Source of the DNA: Polytrichum commune
Taxonomy: Eukaryota; Streptophyta; Polytrichopsida; Polytrichales; Polytrichaceae
Direction: 5' to 3'
Length of the DNA: 64,000 bases
NCBI GenBank assembly: GCA_950295325.1
Contig: OX485808.1
Location: 11,658,501 to 11,722,500 of the forward strand
The notes beneath the pieces are model-generated. The model was given only the letters and a program-made list of their open reading frames with translations. It did no database searches and was not told the DNA's origin. Positions 53,934 to 64,000 of the stretch are shown here, piece after piece (position 1 is the stretch's first letter; each line of letters opens with the position of its first letter). The position numbers and the translations under genes are program-made.

Positions 53934-54919
53934 CTGCAAACACACACACTCTATTTAAACCCTAACCCTTGACCTTTGTAATTTAGAAGTACTTTTCAAG
54001 GTCATTACAATGATCATTTTTGCAGTCATTTAGTGTTGCATGGATGACATCAGATTAGGACGCTCGCAAATGAAAGGGAATTGTCAAGGTGAGTTGAAAG
54101 CATAACCTACCTCTGTGTTGTTTGGCAACTGGCTGTACCATAATCACTCCTCTTTAAATCCTGGCATCGCACGCTTGTGATCCTTTGAGACAGTTGTATG
54201 CCTCCTGTGGTTCAACAGCGCTTAACAGGTGAGAAACACCAAATTTGTATGTTTTCAATCAAACTCCACTGTGGCGACAGATACAACACATTCCTTGAGC
54301 TGCTCTGTCTATGAAATTGAGATGAAGGTATAAACCAGTGTTGTACTGTATCACCTTTTTATAATACCAGTCGGGTGTATATAATGAGAATTTAATTTTT
54401 GTTGGTACGAGCAGGGTATATATATTTGAGGATTTTTTTGTGTCTGATACCATCTGAGTCTTTATACCATGCAAGAACCTTCATATCTAGGTGACATTAC
54501 CCTGGTATCAATATGGTATCAGGATGGTATTGACCTAAATACTAGTTGGGTATAAAAAGAATCTCTCATCTTGTAATACCTACCAAGTATCAATATTTGA
54601 CTGATATTACGTTTTTGGTATTGGTCAGATAGGTTCTTTGATACCATTATCGAATACCATGCACTCACCTATATACCACTCCAACATTCGTATAAACTCT
54701 GGACTCACAGACCGAATTAGAACACTCTGTTTATAAACCCTAAACCCTACACCTCCGCAACATGGTTGCCCGAAGCTTCCAAAGCTAGCAGTAATAGCTA
54801 AGCTGTAAAAAATTCACCCTTGTAGCAGCTAATTTGACAGAATTTCCACTAGCACACAGCCAATTAGAAGGAAATGCCATTGAACATACAAAAACAAAAA
54901 ATCAGGTAAAGGACCTGCT

Positions 54920-55029
54920 GCATGTGATGTCCACAACGCTGGACTTTGGGCTTGCTGTGAAACCCGTGCACAAGGTAAATTTGCCCTCGACATAGCGAGT
55001 AGGCCCTGCTTCATCACCCTCCCCAACAT
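54920..55029 (-). CDS. Candidate first exon of the TlyA-type gene (targeting peptide)
   Basis: ATG at 55029 opens MLGRVMKQGLLAMSRANLPC and continues without acidic residues, like a mitochondrial or plastid presequence, up to a possible donor CAG|GTCCTT near 54920. Its phase (1) does not fit the next known exon (which needs 2), so a small exon is missing or the donor is different. Offered as a candidate only. Confidence 0.25.
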
Positions 55030-55369
55030 GGCTTACCGCTTCACAACTCTCCCCCTAATTCTCACCCACTGCATTGCGCCCAAGCATCGACAAATTTCCA
55101 CTCCTTCAAAATGCTGCACAAGCTCAATCTATGAATTAGGTAAAGGATTCTTTCGGTCAAAGCAGTAATATTGAGAACTCTAAGAAGGAGCCTAAAATTA
55201 CCTTACTTTGCACAAGTATAAGAGATTCGAAAGCCCTACCATTCTTCATCAGAATGAAGCAGGAATTCGTCCTCATGCAATCCTGCTTCCTCTCCTGCCA
55301 AATTCGTCACTGAAAATTTGAATGCCTCAAGTGGCTAGAATACCCTATAAAGGGGAAGGAGGAGAGAAT

Positions 55370-56330
55370 CGTTGAACCCTAACTATTGTTGCTGAATACC
55401 TACTAGAAACACGCAAATCTTGCTGAATTTTTTGTAGAGGTGAAGTATTCCTACCTAAAACTACCTGAAGAGCACTGAATAAAGTGTTACAACTGAATGG
55501 ATCCAAATTGCGCTGGACTAAAGTTTTCAGCCCTTTGCGAACGGTTCAATTGAGCCAAAAAAACCGCAAAAGTAAATTAGTTGAGCCCATAGCACCCTAG
55601 ACACTGCCGCTGAAACTGGAAACACGCAATTTTTGCTTGAAACTTGAGTACAAGAGAAGAAATCCTAATTGCAATCACCTACAGAGCATTTAATGATGTG
55701 TTACAACTGAATGCATCCGAATGGCACTGGACTAAGGTTTCAGCCGTTTGCAAGAGGTTCAATTGCCGGGTGAGCCAAAAAATAGTAAAAGTAATCAGAG
55801 TTAAACCCCAGAGCACCCTAAACTCACTGTTGCTGAATACCTACTAAAAACACCCAAATTCAATTCTTCCTGCAAACTTGAGTGCAAGAGAAGAATTCCC
55901 ACCTGAAACTACATATAGGACATTCAATGCAATGTTACAAATCAATGCATCCAAATTGCGCCGGACTAAGGATTCAGCCATTTGCAAGAGGTTCAATTGC
56001 CGAGTGAGCCAAAAAAATAGCAAAAGTAAACAGAGTCAAACCCCAGAGTACCTTAGAATCACTGCTGATGAATTTACCTACTAGAAACATGCAATCCAAT
56101 TCTTGCTGGAAAGTTTAAGTGCAAGAGAAGAATTCTTCACTGAAACTACTTTAAAAGCATCCAATGAAGTGTTACAACTCAATGCCTCCAAATTGCGCCG
56201 GACTAAGGTTTCAACCACTTGCAACAGGTTCCATTGCAAATGTAAAGAGAGTTGAATCCCGGAGTACCCTAAAATCGCTGCTGATGATGTACCCACTAGA
56301 GACATGCAATTCGATTCTTGCTTCTCATTG
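55370..56330. repeat. Tandem array, period about 215-232 bp, upstream of the TlyA-type gene
   Basis: About four and a half diverged units start near 55379, 55594, 55817, 56049 and 56267. Shared words are GCTGAATACCTACTA, GAAACACGCAA, AGTGTTACAACTGAATG, GGACTAAGGTTTCAGCC and TTGCAAGAGGTTCAATTGC. The short open frames at 55644-55847, 55878-56084 and 56081-56353 are repeats of one another and follow the array, so they are not independent genes. Confidence 0.75.
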
Positions 56331-56399
56331 AACAAAAAAACAGGGGCAGACATAACACAGGAAGAAATCGAAGTGAAGTAAATTGGAACAAGGATGTGA

Positions 56400-58840
56400 A
56401 TCTACTAGAAACAAGAAAAAAAACTCAAAAAATGAATGCTGCATGGCCATATCTACCGTTGCAAGCACCTCAAACACCGGAAGGCTGAGAAGGAAAGGAG
56501 CTTGCAAGGGGAGATTTTTGAGCTGGATAAACATGAAACCAATGTTCATATGTGGCGCCCAAAAATATCTCATCTAATTCTCAGCAAGCAGCAACAGAAC
56601 TCACTTACTTTGAAAATGCGACGACAGATTGATTTGGAATCGCTCTAAAACATTGGCGACTCACCGAATCGGCACTTGGGTGAAGGGAGAAAACCAAGAA
56701 CCCCAAGCTCATCATCCATCCAGGATGCAAATCATACCTAGGTAGCGGACATTCGGGCCAAAATCATGAATTGGGTCGAGCCGATTGGCATCCGGTAATT
56801 GTGTTGGAGGTTGTTTTTCAGGGATTGACGCTCATTGTATAATATGTAATGAGCATGCCTACTAATGAGAGATAAATCCTAAAAACAATACAGTTCATGA
56901 AACTTGAAGGCATGTTTTGGTCAAGCCACAAGTTGAGATACCACACCTTGAAATTCATATTTGTAAATCTCAGGAAGGATTTCAAATATATCTATTACCG
57001 GCATAATTCATTTGATCAATGTGAATGAATCTCTAGTAACTTGAAAATGTTGAATCCAACTAAATCCTCTTTAGTGAAAACAATATAGGAAAAGAAGAAG
57101 AAACAAAAGGATGTGTCATCATAGTAAGTAGGATCCCATATCATATGGAAAATTGCCTATTGTTCATAGGGGAAGGCTTACTCACTCCCATTGACAAATG
57201 TTTCTTATCCATGTTGGCCAACAATTGATGTTATCTATTTATCTCACATCTTATCATATGTTCAAAAATTTACAAGTTCGAACCCAATCAAAACACATAT
57301 AATGCAAATGTCTACCGACCGTGATACTAGCCCAAGGTCCATCACTTTCTTGTTGTGATATCCTAGCCTATTACCAATATGTGACCTCAAACCAAGCTCT
57401 AAGGAACAAATTAGGAAAAATGTTCCCTAGGCAAATGACGTATCACAATGAATGATGTTTTTGAATGACAGATTTAGGTGAAAGTGACTATGCAAATGGA
57501 TGCAATATAACACAACAAGGATAGTTTGGATAGCAGTTCAATAAATTCTAGCGGCAATCATAAACACCCATTTCTATATATGTCATTAAATGATAAAGTT
57601 GTTGTATTTATGCAAATAACACTCTCGATTGATGGACCAATGAAAAAATTAATTAGATCAACCAACCTCACCTTAATGCATCTAATCAGTTTGATGTGAA
57701 TTAAGCTCCAAAACGTTCTAGACCTTGAATTGGGCGGGATGTTGATTTGAAGAGTCTCCTTCTTACAACCATGCATACACAAACTTCTACATTTTTATGC
57801 GGTGTATTTCATAAATGCAACACCTCTCATACATATTAAAACCAACATCTAATTGACATTTGTAAGTCTTCAATCTCTCATTTGAGTATCATTGTTTTGG
57901 ATTTCTTTTAAATGCTTTAAAAACTTGACTACTCATTGTTATGACTTGCACAAGTATAACTGGCATACAAATATAAATGTAGTGTAGAGAAACTGCAATT
58001 TCCAATGCATGCTTTGTATTTCATGTTTTGATATATGTTTCTTTCGTTTGTAGAGATTCAATATCCTCTTCTTCCAACATGGCATCTCCTACTTGGTCTC
58101 TTGGTATTTCTCAAAACACCCACATCGTCATTACCACAAACCATCATAGAAGATAGTCAACCGGTCGATATTGAAACCTTCCAATTTGCTTAAATTCAAG
58201 AACATTGCCTTACACCTCTCCAAGATATCACAAATCAACAATTTTCTTTACCTCACATTTATCAAACGCAACCTTCATCACCAAACCATGTTGTTGTTGT
58301 ACTTTCATCATTGTTATAGTCACTCATATCTATACAACCCCCACATCCATTTCTATACAACCCTTACATTGCACAAAACCCTCCACCAACGTCTCCTTTT
58401 AGACATGTTGTTCCGTTACCACCTAACAATAGATGTAGTCTACCCATTCTTCTTATTCCTTCTTATGTAAATGCCCAATCTCCTCTCTCTCATAGACCTC
58501 AGATTCAAGACCAACCCCAAACAAGTTATTTCACCAATCCTGAAACTCATAATCCATCTTTCCAAAATTTTGCATCTTTTCATATCTTAAGTTCACAACA
58601 TCTCTTATATTCTCCTACCCAACACAACTCAAGGCCATTATACATTCCAAATACAATATCCTCAAAACTTACAAGAGAAAATAATAAAATAACCATAATG
58701 ATCCAACGAGTCTTTGAAAAATGCAATTGAGGCTATTCAAGAAGGAATGCCTATCAACATTGTTGTATGTTGTTGGTGAATACCACCAACTTCGGTTCAT
58801 GATTACTTCTTCGGTTGCACCACAAGTCGCAAAATATAAG
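56400..58840. other. Intergenic, no gene seen
   Basis: AT-rich, with only short chance frames. The promoter of the TlyA-type gene may reach into the first part. CT-rich sequence near 58060-58520 has no recognisable motif but might be an eroded N-terminal region of the pogo-like relic. Confidence 0.35.
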
Positions 58841-58848
58841 TTGCTCCG

Positions 58849-59890
58849 GTCCTAACATCAGAAGAGCAATCAATATTAGTTCAATGGATATTTGAATGTC
58901 AAAAATTCGAACAAGGTATCACCTTACAACAAATGCAAAAAGAAGGTTCAACAACTCATACAAGAAATAGCAACATCTTCTTTCTTTCTTTTTGGACAAA
59001 TTGAAAAATCAATTGCAAGAAAGAAACTAAAATACAACCAACACAGGCGAATCATCGCAACCCCAATGGAAATCAAGAAATAATACCCATTTGCGGCCTA
59101 ACCTTCCACATGACAACTAAGTTATTGTGGGTCATAGCAAGGCCTTTGACCCCCCAAGTCGAATCGAAGAAATAACAACATCTTTTACAAATAACATACA
59201 TGGGACTTCTTGGTGGAGGTTTAAACTTCGCCGTCTACATGGGACATTACGTATAGCATAAGAATTGGAAGTGAGCTACGCCAAAATATTGAATCCCCAA
59301 GATTGTGAGATTTTCTAAAAAAAAAATTGCAAGTGATGTACAAACACATAAATATCTAGCCAATCAAATATAGAATTGCAATGAGATGGGTGTACAAGCC
59401 GGTGAACCAATGGAGCACGTATATTGGCAAAGATATGTATTCATTATATTTATGGAATGTCTATTAGGGTGTGTGTAAATGTAGCTAGGAATGTCTTTCC
59501 AAGATTCCATATCTTTTATACTAGGCAAAAAAGAAATTACATTGATATATGTGAATACAGAGCAGTTACAGGAACCAAAATAAAGCATGGATGAACCAAG
59601 TTTTATTCATTGCTTGGTTGGACCAAGTTTTTAAGCATGTTCAAGATATTACTCTTACACACAAACATCTATTAATTTTGGATGGTCATGGATTTCACAT
59701 CTCACAAGAAGCAAACATAAAAGCCAAAAAGTCAACATTTAGATATGGCGACACAAGCCACGCCTTACAACCTTTGGATGTCACATGTTCTAATCATTTC
59801 AAAGTTGCATTCAAAAATATTATAGACTCTTGGGGTTTGGCCAACAATCATCGAGCTCTTGGAAAAAGAAGACCTTGTAGAGTGGGTTAG
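58849..59890 (+). pseudogene. Pogo/Tigger-like (Tc1-mariner superfamily) transposase relic
   Basis: Three frames hold fragments in the right order. 58849-58990: VLTSEEQSILVQWIFECQK, like the CENP-B-type DNA-binding region. 59200-59310: GTSWWRFKLRRLHGTLRIA, like the second HTH, with the following stretch broken by stops. 59380-59470: NCNEMGV, the N-x-D-E-T-G-like motif. 59591-59890: HLLILDGHGFHISQEA and SHALQPLDVTCSNHFKVAFK, the conserved DDE_1 core. At least four stops or frameshifts, so it is dead. Part of the first catalytic region is unreadable. I found no terminal repeats. Confidence 0.7.
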
Positions 59891-61566
59891 CAAAGCACTG
59901 AAAACTTCAACAAGCCACTCGGGGCCGAGGCCCCTCCGTTGGTGGGAGGAGGAGGCCCCTCGTAGGAGAGGTTGTTCATTTGAAACGCAAGGAGGGTATG
60001 CGGGTGTGAAGTTAGGACCAAACTCAATCATGATCTGCTCAATAACGGAGGGAAAACAAAAAACAAAAAACAAAAAACCTTAGATTGATATCTTTAAGGT
60101 ATAATTACATGTTGGCTTTGTGATCTTCACATTTCCTCATCCAAAAACACAATGTGGATTGTTCACAACATGCTTCCATTTCAAGCTAACTTATGATTAG
60201 TGTAACTTAATGTAACTCCTTTGGGGTATCCCACTTACATTTTGAGGTGGCCCTAGCATGCATTAAAAGCACAATCAAATATAGCAAAATGATGATGGTA
60301 ATTGGAACTACACGAAGGAGGTAATCAATAGCATCAACAAATAAAAGAGAATCTACCAAGACTTCGTGCAAGATGAAATGATCAAATCAAGAACACAATA
60401 CAAGTTACGTATTTGAGGATCACAAAGATAACTCCATTTGAATCTCATGCACACCAAACCCGAAATCTGAAACCTTTCAGCATGTAAAAAGAAGATTAAT
60501 TACCGTGGTAGGGTGTTTTTGCAATTTTTATTTGTAAAATAAACATAGGCTTGCTATAAAACTCAAACATTTGACTACACTATTTATCTCATTTAGTGAG
60601 GCTGGGATAATAGTGCGTGTGGAAAATTAGTGAAGGTGATACTAAATTTCTTCATGCTATGAAATTAGTGCCACCATAAGATCTAAGAAGCATTGTTCAT
60701 CCCATCATTATTCATTGAAAGTACCAACACTATTTACTATAAATAATATACTCATAACAAAATTATTCACAACATTCATGCTATTCATACCAACATCAAT
60801 TTCTCCTTATAATCTAAGTTTCTTTCACAAATTAGTCTAGTTCAAGTGATATGAGGTGAATCAACAACAAACCTATAGGGGGTCAAGTTTTGATGTTGGA
60901 TGGATGAGATATACGCTTGTATGCAATAATTGCCCCTCTCCAAATATATTGGACTTGTGTATGCATGTAGATTACCTGGTTTATTCACAAACAAAAAGTA
61001 AGGAGGTTTGAAGAGAAAATGTGTTATGAACAATTTGTTAGAGCTTGATTGCACAAATAATATTTTTTATTTGAATTTATTTGAATTATTTATTTTTTGG
61101 AGTCATGTTAAACTAAGAAAAAATAGCACCAACCTCGAACAAAAAAAGTTGTGATTGATTTGGTATACAAAAGATACGTACAAATACACACAATAAGACT
61201 ACTGGAACTTTGTCTCTCGAATCTACATATCCCACATGGACTATGAATATTACTCCCACTTTACTTATATAAGCACTTTTCTCCCACAAATGATTCAATA
61301 ATTACTTTGCTTAATGTATACAAATAGTAATTGCTTAAATTGCATTGTAAACACCTACTACCCACTACTTGGGCATTGTTGAACAAGCCATATTCAATAC
61401 AAATTCATGAAAAAATGTCAAATATTTAAACTATTCTTTTAAAGCACTAGACTAAAAACCAAAAGCCCACAAAAAAACCAAAACAAAAGAAGAAGCAACA
61501 GAAGAAGAAGAAGTGAAAGTTTCCTTTGCCTTCAACAATGCAAGCACATACATAATTTACTTAGGG
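59891..61566. other. Intergenic, no gene seen
   Basis: AT-rich, with a small GC-rich block at 59915-60000 that contains the perfect-arm inverted repeat GGGGCCGAGGCCCC (59921-59934). The rest has only short chance frames. The segment 60570-60600 (TGACTACACTATTTATC, TTTAGTGAG) resembles the MITE ends at 23-25 kb and may be a remnant. Confidence 0.35.
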
Positions 61567-61934
61567 CTGATTCACACGGGTTCTCAAGTCTTAAATTCTA
61601 ATTCACTTGAGGTCAATCCATGCAATATCATCCATTGAGAAGCATGGAAGTTGGGACTTGTCACTTTACACAGGATCCCACGTCCTACGTTCCAAGTATG
61701 ACATGGATACCTACATGACAACACTTTTTGTCGGTGAGGCTTGACACTTGTGTTGACAGTTGGATCGAGCACAAAGCTAGACCCAACCCTCAACACAAGT
61801 CCTGCAAATATTTGTGAATTTAAAGCTAATTAAGTGAGTTTTGTTAGTTTCTAGAGGCTCAAAAATTGGGACTTCCCCTCCATGTTGGGATTTGCTAACA
61901 TGAGTGGGACCTGGGACCCATGTAAACCGGCCCT
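61567..61934 (-). mobile_element. MITE, about 370 bp, with terminal inverted repeats
   Basis: The left end GGGCTGATTCACACGGGTTC and the reverse complement of the right end, GGGCCGGTTTACATGGGTCC, match at 14 of 20 positions or better with transitions. The interior matches 22146-22376 in inverted orientation. There is no open reading frame with a known motif. Confidence 0.6.
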
Positions 61935-62143
61935 TCGATAACGTAAAGTTACAGAAAGTGCACAACCAACGCTCATTACTTCAATCTTCACTTGGCGTTG
62001 GAAATCTGTGTTTGAGCAAAACTGGAGTGAACGGAACGAGACCTACTTAGAATCTTCAACTCAATTTGTTCAAATTCTTGTTGAGTTTCCTGTAAATTTG
62101 CGACACCGGAGTTAGGGTTGAGGTTGCGATCATCATCATCATC

Positions 62144-62344
62144 ATGTGTTACTCGACTTCATGCAACAAGTGCGGGAAGACCTCATGGGGAGGATGTGGC
62201 ATGCATGTGCCGGGGGTGTACAACAGTATCTCCAACAAGGAGAACGTGTGTCTGTGCAAAGGATGGCCCGGAGTACAGCTTCCGGCCGACATGGCTGCCA
62301 AGATTCCTGAGGGCTCGCAAGCAAGGGTATGCAACATTTTGTGA
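62144..62344 (+). CDS. Small Cys-rich conserved plant protein
   Basis: 66 codons beginning MCYSTSCNKCGKTSWGGCGM. The pattern C-x-x-C-G-K-T-(S/T)-W-x-G-C-G-x-H (Cys at 7, 10 and 18; His at 21) followed by VCLCKGW (Cys at 35 and 37) is that of a small, widely conserved eukaryotic family seen in plants and fungi; it probably binds a metal such as zinc. No function is known to me. The ATG at 62144 is preceded by an ATC/ATG-rich leader and fits the family's usual start. A donor-like site (AAGG|GTATGC, near 62327) could splice out the last few codons, so the C-terminus is uncertain. Confidence 0.7.
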   Translation: MCYSTSCNKCGKTSWGGCGMHVPGVYNSISNKENVCLCKGWPGVQLPADMAAKIPEGSQARVCNIL

Positions 62345-62375
62345 ATCATGATTCTTCTTCCACAAACTTTCAAAA

Positions 62376-63170
62376 ATTAAGGTTGGCCATTCTGGGGTCT
62401 ATTTGAATTATAGCCCACTTTTTTTTTTCTTCTCAAATTTTTTGCTGCATCACTTCACCTCAGTGTATGCTCAATTTCTTTTTTGTTTATGGCTAGTTCT
62501 TATCCTCTTCCTTTACAGGCTGGATCAACTTCTCTTGTGCCAACTATTTGCTCCAATTTTCTGTTTTGGGTGGGTCATGGAGCCTTAACTATTAAATGCC
62601 CTGAAATTTTATGTAAGACGGAGGCTTACTTGTTTACATAATTTGACACTGGAATTAGTCTAAGGGAATTAAGGTTGGCCCTTATGGGTCTTCTTGAATT
62701 TAATCCCACTTTGGTTTTCTTCTAAATTTTTTGATGCAGCACTTCTCATCAGTGTATGCTCAGTTTTTGTTTGTGGCTACTTCTCATCCTCTTCTTTTAA
62801 CCCCTATACTTCGGAGCCTGGTTTGGGCCTCTCATACATATGGTATTCGGAAATTCTACAATGTGAATTTACATTGTGATGTGGTTTTTGGGTAGATAAT
62901 AATTATAGCTTGCTGTCCCAGACACCCACACAAATAACTTGGATAGAATTTGACAAAGCTTTCATAGCTTCAAGTATAGAAGAGAGAGTACACAATAAGG
63001 TTGAAAGCACTACAAGCGTTCAGGGGTTAAAGGCTGGATTAACTATTTGCTCCAATCTGCAAATTTTGGTGGGTTATGAAGGGGAAGAGGGAAATATGGC
63101 ATACGAATGTACCTCTCTAACATCCAACAAAAATGCCCTGAAATTGTATGTAGGTTGGAGGTTTACTTCT
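62376..63170. repeat. Tandem duplication downstream of the Cys-rich gene
   Basis: 62376-62640 and 62667-63170 share, in order, ATTAAGGTTGGCC, a TCAGTGTATGCTCA stretch, GGCTGGATYAACT, ACTATTTGCTCCAAT and AATGCCCTGAAATT. The second copy has an insertion in its middle. Non-coding; it may be 3' UTR or intron of the gene at 62144. Confidence 0.6.
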
Positions 63171-64000
63171 TAAAATAAAATTTGGAATCAACTTCAAAGA
63201 CCACGTAGTATCCAATGGAACACATCTGAAATGAATTAACCACAAACCTATAGGGGGCCGGTTCTGAACATGGCTCTTTCCCCTTGCAATAGCTGATTTG
63301 ATTCTTTCCTTACAAAATAATTGTGTCTTTAGGAGTTTTAAAAGTGGCCTTTGCAGATAGCTCTTCGCTGTATTTTCCTTTGGAAAGGCCCATGTAAGTT
63401 AGATGCTGGAATTAGGAAGTATATTTTGGTTGCTGTGAATTTACTTTTCATAAGACCAGGTCACCTGGAAGGCATTGAAGTGAAAAAGTTATGGTTGGTT
63501 CATTCTGGAATTTCTAGAGGTTGTATCTTGCAATCAGTTCTTTAGGATTCTTTGTGGTTCTCATGTTTTTGACATGGGCTGCTAAGAATTTAGAAACCTG
63601 TGTGTTGCATTTCATGTACGTATACCGGTATAAATCCAACACCCCAAAAATGTTGACACCCATATTTGGGTAGTCTGTAGTTGGGTTTGGATCTAAGAAC
63701 GGACACCAAAATCTAATGTGTTTAGCAGAGATTGAAACAATGTGCTCAAAATATGCTAACCACTCTATGCTCAATAGTCAACATAACGGGTGGACCTATA
63801 TGACCATGTAATGACCACGAGATTCTTCACTTTGATAATGAATATGATATTCATATGAGCTCCAAGAATCATGAGGAAAGCAGCTACTGGCACAAATTGG
63901 ATTTGCTTATCATCTTGAACTAATTTTGTGTTTCATATCCTACAAAAAGTGGGTGCAGAGCTGAAAGTGGTTGTTTAAGACCTGCTTACCTAAGTCACAC
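63171..64000. other. Window end, no gene seen
   Basis: AT-rich sequence without recognisable coding signal. Short open frames at 63351-63545 and 63514-63774 have no motif. Confidence 0.35.

Noticed and set aside
1-64000. CRISPR arrays, tRNA and rRNA genes
   Set aside because: No regular short repeat/spacer pattern, no clover-leaf with A/B boxes and no rRNA-like conserved core was seen on either strand. Short RNA genes could be missed by eye.

Overview
The window is nuclear DNA of a land plant. Its genes have GT-AG introns of plant size and belong to plant families: a plastid-type LEA protein, a DUS3 tRNA-dihydrouridine synthase and a TlyA/FtsJ-type rRNA methyltransferase. There is a short interstitial run of the plant telomere repeat TTTAGGG, and the spacers are AT-rich with many small inverted-repeat elements. 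The mix of mobile-element proteins suggests a non-seed plant (bryophyte, lycophyte or fern-like), but nothing fixes the species.

Layout. 0.3-2.4 kb: LEA gene (-), with a tandem array and an ABRE cluster upstream of it. 4.0-12.6 kb: a decayed DNA transposon bounded by about 30-bp terminal inverted repeats (26/30 matches). It carries two outward-facing genes: a DUF7869-type putative DDE/D transposase (-), and a three-exon gene (+) whose product resembles a catalytically dead beta-class DNA methyltransferase. Both products seem to share a DUF8039-like domain. 12.6-24 kb: repeats, an unexplained pair of divergent coding-like segments near 17.4-18.5 kb, and small inverted-repeat elements. 24.6-33.3 kb: DUS3 (-) in ten exons with consistent phases, its introns loaded with MITE-like repeats. 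33.3-36.8 kb: no gene seen.

36.8-49.0 kb: a large decayed non-LTR retrotransposon (+). It has tandem monomer-like repeats upstream, an ORF1 with a possible RRM-like region, and an ORF2 that reads 2A-like peptide (GDIETNPGP), APE endonuclease, reverse transcriptase, a PCIF1/DNA-methylase-like segment, RNase H, then a CCHC knuckle with an R2-type restriction-like endonuclease. The 3' end has a hairpin followed by a TTC-rich tail. Two endonucleases in one ORF recall the Dualen/RandI group; a 2A peptide and a methylase-like domain in the same element are the most striking observations here.

50.4-55.0 kb: TlyA-type rRNA 2'-O-methyltransferase (-), seven exons placed and a first exon uncertain, with a roughly 220-bp tandem array upstream. 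58.8-59.9 kb: pogo-like transposase relic. 61.6-61.9 kb: MITE. 62.1 kb: a small Cys-rich conserved plant protein (+), followed by duplicated sequence. The host genes form no operon or pathway cluster; the mobile elements account for most of the remaining coding signal. All identifications are from reading the sequence, with no database search.
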